Position numbers and translations under genes: made by a program
Assembly: GCA_021812925.1 (NCBI GenBank)
Contig: JAKAMK010000015.1
Coordinates: 1 to 12,108, forward strand
DNA length: 12,108 bases
Direction of reading: 5' to 3'
Source: a bacterium
GTDB lineage: Bacteria; Patescibacteria; Paceibacteria; UBA9973; UBA2103
Shown: piece after piece, positions 6,148-12,108 of the stretch
Position numbering within the stretch: position 1 is the first letter of the stretch
How the letters are laid out: each line of letters begins with the position of its first letter
The notes under the pieces: model-generated
The model's input: only the letters and a program-made list of their open reading frames with translations
Databases searched by the model: none
Told to the model about the DNA's origin: nothing

Positions 6148-7611
6148 TCAGAGGATAGATGACGCGACCTGCGCCACGAGCGGGAATGCGGCCGCCGAGG
6201 CGAGCGCGAGGCCGAAGAGCGCGAGGAGCGCAGCGTGGAGCGCCATCGCGGTGTGCGCGCCGTTCCAGCGCTCAGCGTGCGGCGTTCCCTCCCGCGGCGC
6301 ATCCGCGTGCGCGAAGAGGAACGGGAAGAACAGCTTCGCGAAGCCCGCGAACACGATGACGAGGGCGAGCGCTATGGGGAGGAACGCGAGCGGATGCGCC
6401 GAAAGCGCGAATGCCGCGAGAAGCGTCTCGCTTACGAATAGCGGCGAGGGCGGCAACGCGAGAAGCGCCAGAAGGCCGAGGAGGAAGAGGCCCGCGGTGT
6501 ACGGAAGCACGCGCGCAACACCCTGCACCCGCTCGAACTTCGTGCTCCCATAGCTGAGGACGACGTTGCCCGCGCCGTAGAACAGCAGCGGCTTCGCGAG
6601 CGCGTGACCGACGACGTGGATGACCGCGATCAAGGCGCCCGGGGCGCCGAAGCCGAGCGCGAACGTCGCTATGCCCATGTGCTCGATGCTCGAGTACGCG
6701 AGGAGCCGCTTGTAGTCGGTCTGCACGAGCACGAAGAGCGCCGCGACGAGCGTCGTGAGCGCGCCGAACGCGATGAGGAGCATGCTCGTGAACCCGGAGT
6801 TGCCGAGCGCGATATCCGCGAGCGCCTTGTAGCGGATGATCGCGAAGAGTGCGGTCGAGAGCAGGATGCCCGAGAGCATGCCGGAGACCGGCGCCGGCGC
6901 GCTCGAGTGCGCGTCCGGGAGCCAGGCGTGCATCGGGACAAGCCCGACCTTCGTGCCGAAGCCGACGAGGATGAACGCGAACGCGAGCTTCATGAGTGCC
7001 GGCGAGAGCGAGACGCCGTGGAGGAGCGTGCTCAGGTCGAGGGCCGCGAAGCCCGTCGTCCCCCCCGCGGACGCCGTCGCGTAGGTGAGCATCACGCCCA
7101 TGAGCCCGAGCGCGATGCCGGTCGAGCAGAGGATGAGGTACTTCCACGCCGCCTCAAGCGACCCGCGGCGGGCGTAGAACGCGACCAAGAGCGCGGTCGT
7201 GAGCGTCGTCGCCTCGAGCGCGACCCACATGATACCGAGATTGTTCGAGACGACGACCGAGAGCATCGCGAGCACGAAGAGCGCCGAGAGCGCCGCGTAG
7301 TGCTTCGCCTGCGACGCAGTCACCACACCCTCATGCGCTTCGGCCGAGAGGTACGGGATGCTCGCGAGCGCGGCGGTCCACCCGACGAACGCGATGAGCG
7401 CGACCATCGAGCCCGCGAGCGGGTCGAGGTACCACAGTCCGCCTACCGGGCCGGCCGGCGAAAGGAACGCGGTCGCGCCGACCCCAAGGGCGAGCATGAA
7501 GACCACGGTCGCACCGAGGAAGCCCGCGATAGCCGCGCCGCGCGCCGTACGCGCGAAGAACGGCGGGATGGCCGCAAGGAGTGCTGCACCGATGAGGAGC
7601 GTGATAAGCAT
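6148..7611 (-). CDS. hyfF: Antiporter-like membrane subunit HyfF/NuoN type
   Basis: A 487-residue, strongly hydrophobic protein of the Mrp-antiporter-like family found in complex I and group-4 hydrogenases. It should have about 13-14 membrane helices. Ion-path residues are visible: E133 in IMWVALEATT, K221 in GFGTKVGLVPMHAWLPDAH, K301 in QTDYKRLLAYSSIEHMG, and K340 in GHALAKPLLFYGAG. The lysine often found in TM8 of NuoM-type subunits is absent (SGILLSTALFAI). The EATTLTTALLVAFY stretch and the overall length favour HyfF over NuoL or HyfB. It lies between hyfE (7 bases upstream) and hyfG (5 bases downstream), with no ribosome binding site visible. Its role would be to move protons or sodium across the cytoplasmic membrane. 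Confidence 0.9.
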   Translation of the reverse strand: MLITLLIGAALLAAIPPFFARTARGAAIAGFLGATVVFMLALGVGATAFLSPAGPVGGLWYLDPLAGSMVALIAFVGWTAALASIPYLSAEAHEGVVTASQAKHYAALSALFVLAMLSVVVSNNLGIMWVALEATTLTTALLVAFYARRGSLEAAWKYLILCSTGIALGLMGVMLTYATASAGGTTGFAALDLSTLLHGVSLSPALMKLAFAFILVGFGTKVGLVPMHAWLPDAHSSAPAPVSGMLSGILLSTALFAIIRYKALADIALGNSGFTSMLLIAFGALTTLVAALFVLVQTDYKRLLAYSSIEHMGIATFALGFGAPGALIAVIHVVGHALAKPLLFYGAGNVVLSYGSTKFERVQGVARVLPYTAGLFLLGLLALLALPPSPLFVSETLLAAFALSAHPLAFLPIALALVIVFAGFAKLFFPFLFAHADAPREGTPHAERWNGAHTAMALHAALLALFGLALASAAAFPLVAQVASSIL

Positions 7612-7618
7612 GGAAAAT

Positions 7619-8266
7619 CTATCCTATAAGTTCGCGTAGGTAATCGGTCGCGAGCGACGCGTGCTCGCGCTGTGCGCGTCGCGCGAACGCGATGAGGAGC
7701 AGGAGGAGCACCGAGAGGTCGAAGAGGACGCCGAGCTCGACGAAGAGCGGCATGCCGCCCGTGAGCGCGAGCCCGAGCGTGAACACGCCGTTCTCAACGA
7801 CGAGGAATCCGAACCCGAGCCCCATCATGTCGGTGCGCGAGATGAGCATGAGGAACCCGATAAGGACGAGCGACACCGACGACGCGAGCGCGACGTACGG
7901 CGCCCCCGCAGTCGCCGCGAGCGTGCGCGCGACGATGCCTGCAAACGCGATCGCGAGGAGTGCCCCGAAGGAGAGCAGGGTCGGCTTCGCGTACGCGGCG
8001 AGCCGCTCGCTCGCACCGTGCGCGCGGACCGTGCGGACGAGCCAGCGCGGGATGAGTCCCGCCTTGAGGATGAAGACCGCTGCCGCGACAGCGTACGCGG
8101 CACTATCCGCATGCAGGACCGCGTACGCCGCGATCGCGAGCGCGAGGAGCGCCGCCTGCACCGCGTAGAGCGCAGCCAAGGACGCGAGGCGCATGCGACC
8201 CGCCATGAGGAATGCCGCGAGCACCATGCCGACCACGCACGCCTGTATCGTGAGGGTGAAGTCCAT
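7619..8266 (-). CDS. hyfE: Membrane subunit HyfE (NuoK-like C-terminus)
   Basis: A 215-residue membrane protein with about six or seven predicted helices. The C-terminal half has the HyfE signature GFLVVENGVFTLGLALTGG (153-171) followed by ELGVLFDLSVLLLL (177-190). E159 corresponds to the buried glutamate of NuoK-type subunits, and E177 and D183 are further conserved acidic residues. The N-terminal half (about 1-130) adds helices in the way typical of HyfE. It should link the NuoH-like HyfC to the antiporter-like subunits and help carry ions along the membrane arm. It starts four bases after the hyfC stop. Length and motifs are normal for the family. Confidence 0.88.
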   Translation of the reverse strand: MDFTLTIQACVVGMVLAAFLMAGRMRLASLAALYAVQAALLALAIAAYAVLHADSAAYAVAAAVFILKAGLIPRWLVRTVRAHGASERLAAYAKPTLLSFGALLAIAFAGIVARTLAATAGAPYVALASSVSLVLIGFLMLISRTDMMGLGFGFLVVENGVFTLGLALTGGMPLFVELGVLFDLSVLLLLLIAFARRAQREHASLATDYLRELIG

Positions 8267-8270
8267 AGGG

Positions 8271-9212
8271 TTATAGGAAGAGCCGCATGAGCACGAACGC
8301 GAAGCCAGCGAGGGCGACGAAGTACGCGAGCGACAGGTACTCCTGCATGCGATAGAAACGCATCTTCACGATGACCGTCTCGGTGAACGCGATGAGGAGC
8401 GCACCGAGGAGGAAGCGCGCCGCGTACCAGGCGAGCGCGACGGCGAGAGCGGCGCCGTTCGTCGCGGCGAGTCCGAACGGGAGGATGAGCGCAAGGAGGA
8501 ACTGCGTGAGCACGGCGAGCTTCACCGCGCTCGCGAACTCGAGGAGCGCGAGGTACGGACCCGAGTACTCGAGCACCATGGCCTCGTGCACCATGGTGAG
8601 CTCGAGGTGGGTCGCGGGATTGTCGACCGGGTAGCGTGCGTTCTCCGACAGCGAGACGAGGAAGAGCGCGACGAGAGAGAACGCGAGCGGGAAGACGCCC
8701 TCTTGCCATGGCATGCTCGCGCCCCGCGCGAGCATGCCATCGAGGCTCCAGGAACCCGCGGCGACCGCGAGCGTCGCGAGGCTCACGTAGAGCGCGGGCT
8801 CGACGAGGGCGGCAAGCGTCATCTCGCGGGAGGCGCCCATGTTCCCGAAGGTGCTCGCCGTATCCATGCCGCCCATGACGAGCCACGCCGAGCCGAGCGC
8901 GAGGAGTCCGCCTATGAAGAACAGGTTCGCGAGCGGGTCCGGCACGAGCCCGTAGCCGAACGTCGGGATAGAAAACGCGAGCACGACCGCGATACCCGAG
9001 ACGACGAACGGCACGGCGCGGAACACCCACGAGCTGTAGCGGGTCACCGTCATGCCCTTCCGGAAGAGCGCCGCGAACGATACGTACGGCAGCCACGGCG
9101 CGGCGCCACGGCGGTTCTGGAAGCGCGCCTTCATGAATCGCACGAGGCCGAGGAACAAGGGCGCCGTGAGAAGCGCGACAAGGCCCTGGAGGATGAAAAG
9201 TGCCGTGGTCAT
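8271..9212 (-). CDS. hyfC: Membrane anchor subunit HyfC (NuoH/HycD family)
   Basis: A 313-residue membrane protein with about eight helices that attaches the peripheral HyfG-HyfI pair to the membrane arm. Two family signatures are complete: GMDTASTFGNMGASREM (115-131) and SENARYPVDNPATHLELTMV (189-208), followed by HEAMVLEYSG. These charged cytoplasmic loops normally face the small and large subunits and couple events there to ion movement. Their strong conservation argues that the interface with HyfG and HyfI is still used, although both have lost their cofactor ligands. The start codon overlaps the hyfB stop by four bases (ATGA), which suggests coupled translation. Confidence 0.92.
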   Translation of the reverse strand: MTTALFILQGLVALLTAPLFLGLVRFMKARFQNRRGAAPWLPYVSFAALFRKGMTVTRYSSWVFRAVPFVVSGIAVVLAFSIPTFGYGLVPDPLANLFFIGGLLALGSAWLVMGGMDTASTFGNMGASREMTLAALVEPALYVSLATLAVAAGSWSLDGMLARGASMPWQEGVFPLAFSLVALFLVSLSENARYPVDNPATHLELTMVHEAMVLEYSGPYLALLEFASAVKLAVLTQFLLALILPFGLAATNGAALAVALAWYAARFLLGALLIAFTETVIVKMRFYRMQEYLSLAYFVALAGFAFVLMRLFL

Positions 9213-11197
9213 AGCGCGATGATGATGGTGACGACGAGCGCCACGAATACGAGGAGCAGGTAGAACTGCACCGAGCCGTTCTGCAGCCGACGCGCGAACT
9301 GCGAGAGGCCGACGAACGCCTTCCCTACCGGCTCATACACGGAACGCTCCCAGAACGAGCCGGTCGCCCAGGTGAGGTGCCGGCGCGCGATCCACGGGTT
9401 CGTGGCGACCACCGGTTCCGCGACGAGCTCCTTCTGCGCGAGCACGATGGAACGGAAGAAGAACCGGATAGGCGCGACGAAGCCGGTCGCCGTGTACTGC
9501 ATGCGCGGCGAGAGCGGCGTCCCGCAGTCCCACGTATCGGTCACGCGGATGGCACGGCGCGGCGAGAGCCGCGCGTACGCGAAGGCGACGGCAGCAAAAG
9601 CGAGCGCGAGCGCGCCGAAGACGACGAGCGGGTCGAGCGACGCGCCCGGTACGATGACCGCGCCGAGCCCCTCCCTGAAGGTCGGGAGGCCGACGATGCG
9701 GGAGAAGAACGGGAACGCGTAGAGACCCGAGAGGGCGACGAGCGCCGCGGCGACCATGGGCGGCAGGGTGAGCGTCTTCGGGAGCGGTGCCACGTGCTCG
9801 GCGCGCTGCGAACGCGCGCGACCGAGGAACGCGACACTGAAGAGCTTCACGAACGCGAAGGGCGCGAGACCGCCGACGAGCGCCACGACGCCGAGCACGA
9901 GTGCGGCAATGAACGCGATCGAGGGCGCCGGGGCCGAGAATGCGAGCGCGAGCGACTGCAAGAGGAGCCACTCGCCGAAGAACGTGCCCGTGGGCGGCAG
10001 CGCGGCAGCCGAGAGCGCGAGCACGAGGAAAACTCCCGAGAACACGGGCCACGCCCGCGCGAGGCCGCCGAGCGCGTCGAGCTCGCGCGTGTGCGTCTCC
10101 GCGACCACAGCGCCGGTCGCCATGAAGAGGCCGGACTTGAAGAGCGCGTGGTTGAGGGTATGGAGCGCGACGAATCCGGTCACCGCCGCGCGGAGTGCGT
10201 CGAGGAGCGCCGAGGGCGGGAACGCGCTCATCGCCATGAGGAGGCCGACGCCCGTGAAGAGGAGCCCCATGTTCTCGATGCTGCTCCACGCGAGCATGCG
10301 CTTCGCGTCGTTCTCGACGACCGCGTGGAGCACGCCGAAGAACGCGGAGAGGAGCCCGAGGAGGATGACGAGCGCCGCCCAGGAGAGCGGGAGCGTTGGG
10401 AAGAGCCCGAGCGTGAGGACGAAACCGTAGAGCGCGACCTTCAGCATGACGCCCGAAAGGAGCGCAGAAGAGGAGCTCGGCGCCATGGGATGCGCGTACG
10501 GCAGCCACTGGTGCAAAGGCACGAGACCCGCCTTCGAGCCGAAGCCTGCGAAGAGGAGGAGGAACGCAGACACGGCAGCGAGCGGCGAGAGGTGCGCCGC
10601 AGCGCCCGCGATGAGCGCCCACGGGAGGAAGAGATTCCCTGCCGCAAGCAGCATGAATCCGGCGAGGAGTGACACGAACCCTATCTGCGCCATGAGCAGG
10701 TACCGGAAGCCCGCCGCGAGCGCCTCTCGGTTCGGGTCGGCAATGATGAGGAAGTACGCCGGCACGGACATGAGCTCCCACCCGAGAAGGAACGTGAACG
10801 GATTACCCGCAAACAGCGTCGCGAGCATGCCGAAGATGAAGAGCGCCGACGCGGCATCGAGCCACGGGAGCGCGTACGTCGTGCGGTACCTCGGCAGGTA
10901 GCCGAGCGAGAACCACGAGGTGAGCGTGACGCCGACGAATACGAGAGCCGCAAAGAACGCCGAGAGCGGCGTGACGAGGAACGCAAGCGCCCCGAAGGAG
11001 AAGATGCCCACGCCGGAAGGACCAGCGCCCGCGAGTCCGCAGGCGAACCAGATGGATGCCGCGATGCCGACCGCGCCGCTTACGATGAGCGTCGCGTGCG
11101 CGAGCGCCGTCTCGCGCGGCGATTGTCGCAGGAGGACGGCCGCGAGCCCCGCAGCGAGCGGCAGCACGAAGGAAACGGCGTAGAGCGTCGCGGACAT
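9209..11197 (-). CDS. hyfB: Antiporter-like membrane subunit HyfB (NuoL/HycC family)
   Basis: A 662-residue membrane protein. Key residues of the ion path are present: E141 in LLGWELMSVPAYFLI, K222 in GFGSKAGLVPLHQWLPYAHP, K253 in SGVMLKVALYG, K299 in ENDAKRMLAWSSIENMG, and K354 in NHALFKSGLFMATGA. The C-terminal extension begins at about 552 and contains WDCGTPLSPRMQYTATGF. This is typical of HyfB/HycC, and distinguishes it from NuoL. A final membrane helix follows at about 642-662. The family role is proton or sodium translocation in the membrane arm. The gene begins 15 bases after hyfI, with no Shine-Dalgarno site visible, and overlaps hyfC by four bases. Length is normal and nothing appears broken. 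Confidence 0.93.
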   Translation of the reverse strand: MSATLYAVSFVLPLAAGLAAVLLRQSPRETALAHATLIVSGAVGIAASIWFACGLAGAGPSGVGIFSFGALAFLVTPLSAFFAALVFVGVTLTSWFSLGYLPRYRTTYALPWLDAASALFIFGMLATLFAGNPFTFLLGWELMSVPAYFLIIADPNREALAAGFRYLLMAQIGFVSLLAGFMLLAAGNLFLPWALIAGAAAHLSPLAAVSAFLLLFAGFGSKAGLVPLHQWLPYAHPMAPSSSSALLSGVMLKVALYGFVLTLGLFPTLPLSWAALVILLGLLSAFFGVLHAVVENDAKRMLAWSSIENMGLLFTGVGLLMAMSAFPPSALLDALRAAVTGFVALHTLNHALFKSGLFMATGAVVAETHTRELDALGGLARAWPVFSGVFLVLALSAAALPPTGTFFGEWLLLQSLALAFSAPAPSIAFIAALVLGVVALVGGLAPFAFVKLFSVAFLGRARSQRAEHVAPLPKTLTLPPMVAAALVALSGLYAFPFFSRIVGLPTFREGLGAVIVPGASLDPLVVFGALALAFAAVAFAYARLSPRRAIRVTDTWDCGTPLSPRMQYTATGFVAPIRFFFRSIVLAQKELVAEPVVATNPWIARRHLTWATGSFWERSVYEPVGKAFVGLSQFARRLQNGSVQFYLLLVFVALVVTIIIAL

Positions 11198-11212
11198 ACG
11201 GGACTGCGGACG

Positions 11213-11731
11213 TTACCGGCGAGCTGCCCTCAGCGCGCCGAGGAGCCCCTCGAGGATGGCGCGCGGCGAGGGCGGGTCACCCGGGATGACGAAGTCGACC
11301 GGGATGACGTCAGCCACCGCGCCCACGACCGCGTAGGAACCCTTCCAGATGCCGCCGGTCGCCGCGCCATCGCCCACCGCAATGACCGTCCGCGGCTCCG
11401 GCATCATCTCGTACGCGGTCTTCAAGGCGTGCGCCATGTTGCGCGTGACCGGACCGGAGACCGTGAGGATGTCCGCGTGCCGCGGCGACGCAACGAACGA
11501 CAGCCCGAACCGCTCGATGTCGTAGTACGCGTTACCGAGTGCGGTCATCTCGTACTCTTCGCCGTTCGTGCCGCCCGCGTCTACGTGCCGGATGCGCAGG
11601 CTCCGGCCGCCGTAGAGCGCGCGGACCGTCTCCCGGAACCGCTCGCCGAGCGCCGATTCCTCAAGCGGGTGCACCGAAACCGGCTCCGTCTTGGAGCCGG
11701 TCGCGACTATCGTCCGGAGGAGGCGTAACAT
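11213..11731 (-). CDS. hyfI: Hydrogenase-4-like small subunit without any cysteine
   Basis: A 172-residue homologue of the small subunit (HyfI/HycG/NuoB) that normally holds one [4Fe-4S] cluster next to the active site. Flanking motifs are well kept: DAGGTNGEEYEMTALGN (51-67), YYDIERFGLSFVASPRHADI, TVSGPVTRNMA, AVGDGAATGGIW (118-129) and VIPGDPPSPRAILEGLLG. At the four ligand positions, cysteine is replaced by T55, E58, G122 and D152. There is no cysteine anywhere in the protein, so no cluster can be bound. The frame is intact. The protein is shorter than E. coli HyfI (about 250 residues) because it lacks the long C-terminal region. It is the first gene of the operon. The family call is firm; a structural rather than electron-carrying role is inference. 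Confidence 0.9.
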   Translation of the reverse strand: MLRLLRTIVATGSKTEPVSVHPLEESALGERFRETVRALYGGRSLRIRHVDAGGTNGEEYEMTALGNAYYDIERFGLSFVASPRHADILTVSGPVTRNMAHALKTAYEMMPEPRTVIAVGDGAATGGIWKGSYAVVGAVADVIPVDFVIPGDPPSPRAILEGLLGALRAARR

Positions 11732-11745
11732 ACTGAACGCGTACC

Positions 11746-11774
11746 AGTGTATGCCTGCCCCTCTCCGTTGTCTA
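11746..11774 (-). promoter_or_regulatory. Predicted promoter of the hyf operon
   Basis: On the minus strand TAGACA (11774-11769; 5 of 6 match TTGACA) is followed after 17 bp by TACACT (11751-11746; 4 of 6 match TATAAT). Transcription would start near 11739, about eight bases before the hyfI ATG at 11731, with no ribosome binding site between. It lies in the 70-bp gap after rpoD. No terminator with a T-run is seen there, so read-through from rpoD is also possible. Confidence 0.6.
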
Positions 11775-11801
11775 GGCCGCCATGCACAGGCGCGTCGGCA
11801 C

Positions 11802-12108
11802 TTAGTAGGACTTCAGGTGCCGCGCGTGCTCGTGCGTGCGTATCTTCTCGAGGGCCTTCGCTTCGATCTGGCGGATGCGCTCGCGGGTGACCCCGAACTC
11901 CTTCCCCACCTCCTCGAGCGTGTGGTAGATACCATCCATGAGGCCGTGGCGCATCTCGAGTATCTTGCGCTCCTTCGGCGAGAGGTCCGCGAGGATGCTC
12001 CGCACCTGCTCCGCGAGGATGCGCTCCGAGGACTCCTGGATGGGCGACGGAATCTTGTCGTCGGCAATGAAATCGCCCAAGGTGCTCTTCTCGTCGTCGT
12101 CCGAACCA
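11802..12108 (-). CDS. rpoD: RNA polymerase sigma-70 factor, C-terminal part (5' end outside window)
   Basis: The frame is open from the right edge of the window to a TAA at 11804-11802, giving the last 101 residues. The segment begins at the end of region 3 (GSDDDEKSTLGDFIADDK), followed by region 4: LSPKERKILEMRHGLMDG, then the helix-turn-helix TLEEVGKEFGVTRERIRQIE, which reads the -35 element, then AKALEKIR. This matches the housekeeping (group 1 or closely related) sigma factor. The GDFI stretch with nearby acidic residues favours RpoD over short alternative sigma factors, but the N-terminal regions cannot be seen. It ends in HARHLKSY, a normal terminus. The hyf operon follows in the same direction after 70 bases. 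Confidence 0.92.
   Translation of the reverse strand, partial: GSDDDEKSTLGDFIADDKIPSPIQESSERILAEQVRSILADLSPKERKILEMRHGLMDGIYHTLEEVGKEFGVTRERIRQIEAKALEKIRTHEHARHLKSY

Noticed and set aside
4817..6553. Long open frame (578 codons) on the plus strand
   Set aside because: It is antisense to hyfG and hyfF and is rich in Arg, Glu and Ala low-complexity sequence, as expected from a GC-rich shadow frame.
9377..10672. Long open frame (431 codons) on the plus strand
   Set aside because: It is antisense to hyfB and its composition (runs of Arg, Glu, His) is that of a shadow frame.
4604..11731. An active H2-evolving [NiFe] hydrogenase-4
   Set aside because: The Ni-Fe ligands of HyfG and all Fe-S ligands of HyfI are missing, so hydrogen chemistry is not supported in spite of the gene names.
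4604..11731. Canonical respiratory complex I (nuo operon)
   Set aside because: HyfB has the WDCG C-terminal extension, HyfE is present, and no NuoA, J, E, F, G or I is seen. The gene set fits group-4 hydrogenases better.
11213..11731. HyfI as a decaying pseudogene
   Set aside because: The frame is open, the flanking motifs are conserved and only the ligand positions have changed. That is not the pattern of random decay.
1..12108. CRISPR arrays, tRNA or rRNA genes
   Set aside because: No regularly spaced repeats, cloverleaf pattern or rRNA-like sequence was recognised on either strand by eye.

Overview
This window is GC-rich bacterial DNA (about two thirds G+C) with tightly packed, ordinary-looking genes. 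A set of accessory genes surrounds one large membrane-complex operon. Several starts sit about 7-8 nt behind a -10 box, so the transcripts would have little or no leader, and almost no Shine-Dalgarno sites are visible. A bacterial PH-domain protein, a short anchored DsbA-like protein and this leaderless style fit a Patescibacteria/CPR (Parcubacteria-like) genome. That placement is inference; no marker gene in the window proves it.

Left part, mostly + strand: the tail of a PH-domain protein (to 196), a ~134-bp inverted-repeat element (235-368), hisS (415-1674), a DEDDy 3'-5' exonuclease-like gene (1676-2266), an anchored DsbA-like thiol oxidoreductase (2371-3054), a RecB/Cas4-type PD-(D/E)XK nuclease on the minus strand (3909-3055), and a beta-carbonic-anhydrase-like protein (3995-4558). 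The last gene is unusual here in having a strong ribosome binding site and lower GC.

Right part, all minus strand, transcribed right to left: the end of rpoD (12108-11802), then a compact operon hyfI-hyfB-hyfC-hyfE-hyfF-hyfG (11731-4604). Gaps between its genes range from -4 to +15 bp. It encodes the membrane arm (two antiporter-like subunits, a NuoH-like and a HyfE subunit) and the two-subunit core of a group-4 hydrogenase / complex I-like machine.

The main result is that this complex looks redox-dead. HyfG has lost all four cysteines that bind the Ni-Fe centre. HyfI contains no cysteine at all: the four [4Fe-4S] ligand positions are T55, E58, G122 and D152, while the residues around them are well conserved. 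No ferredoxin-like subunit, electron-input module or maturation gene is visible. The lysines and glutamates of the antiporter-like subunits are retained. The window therefore appears to encode an intact, selected hydrogenase-4-like assembly with no electron path, possibly a cofactor-free ion transporter or a complex driven by an unknown partner.
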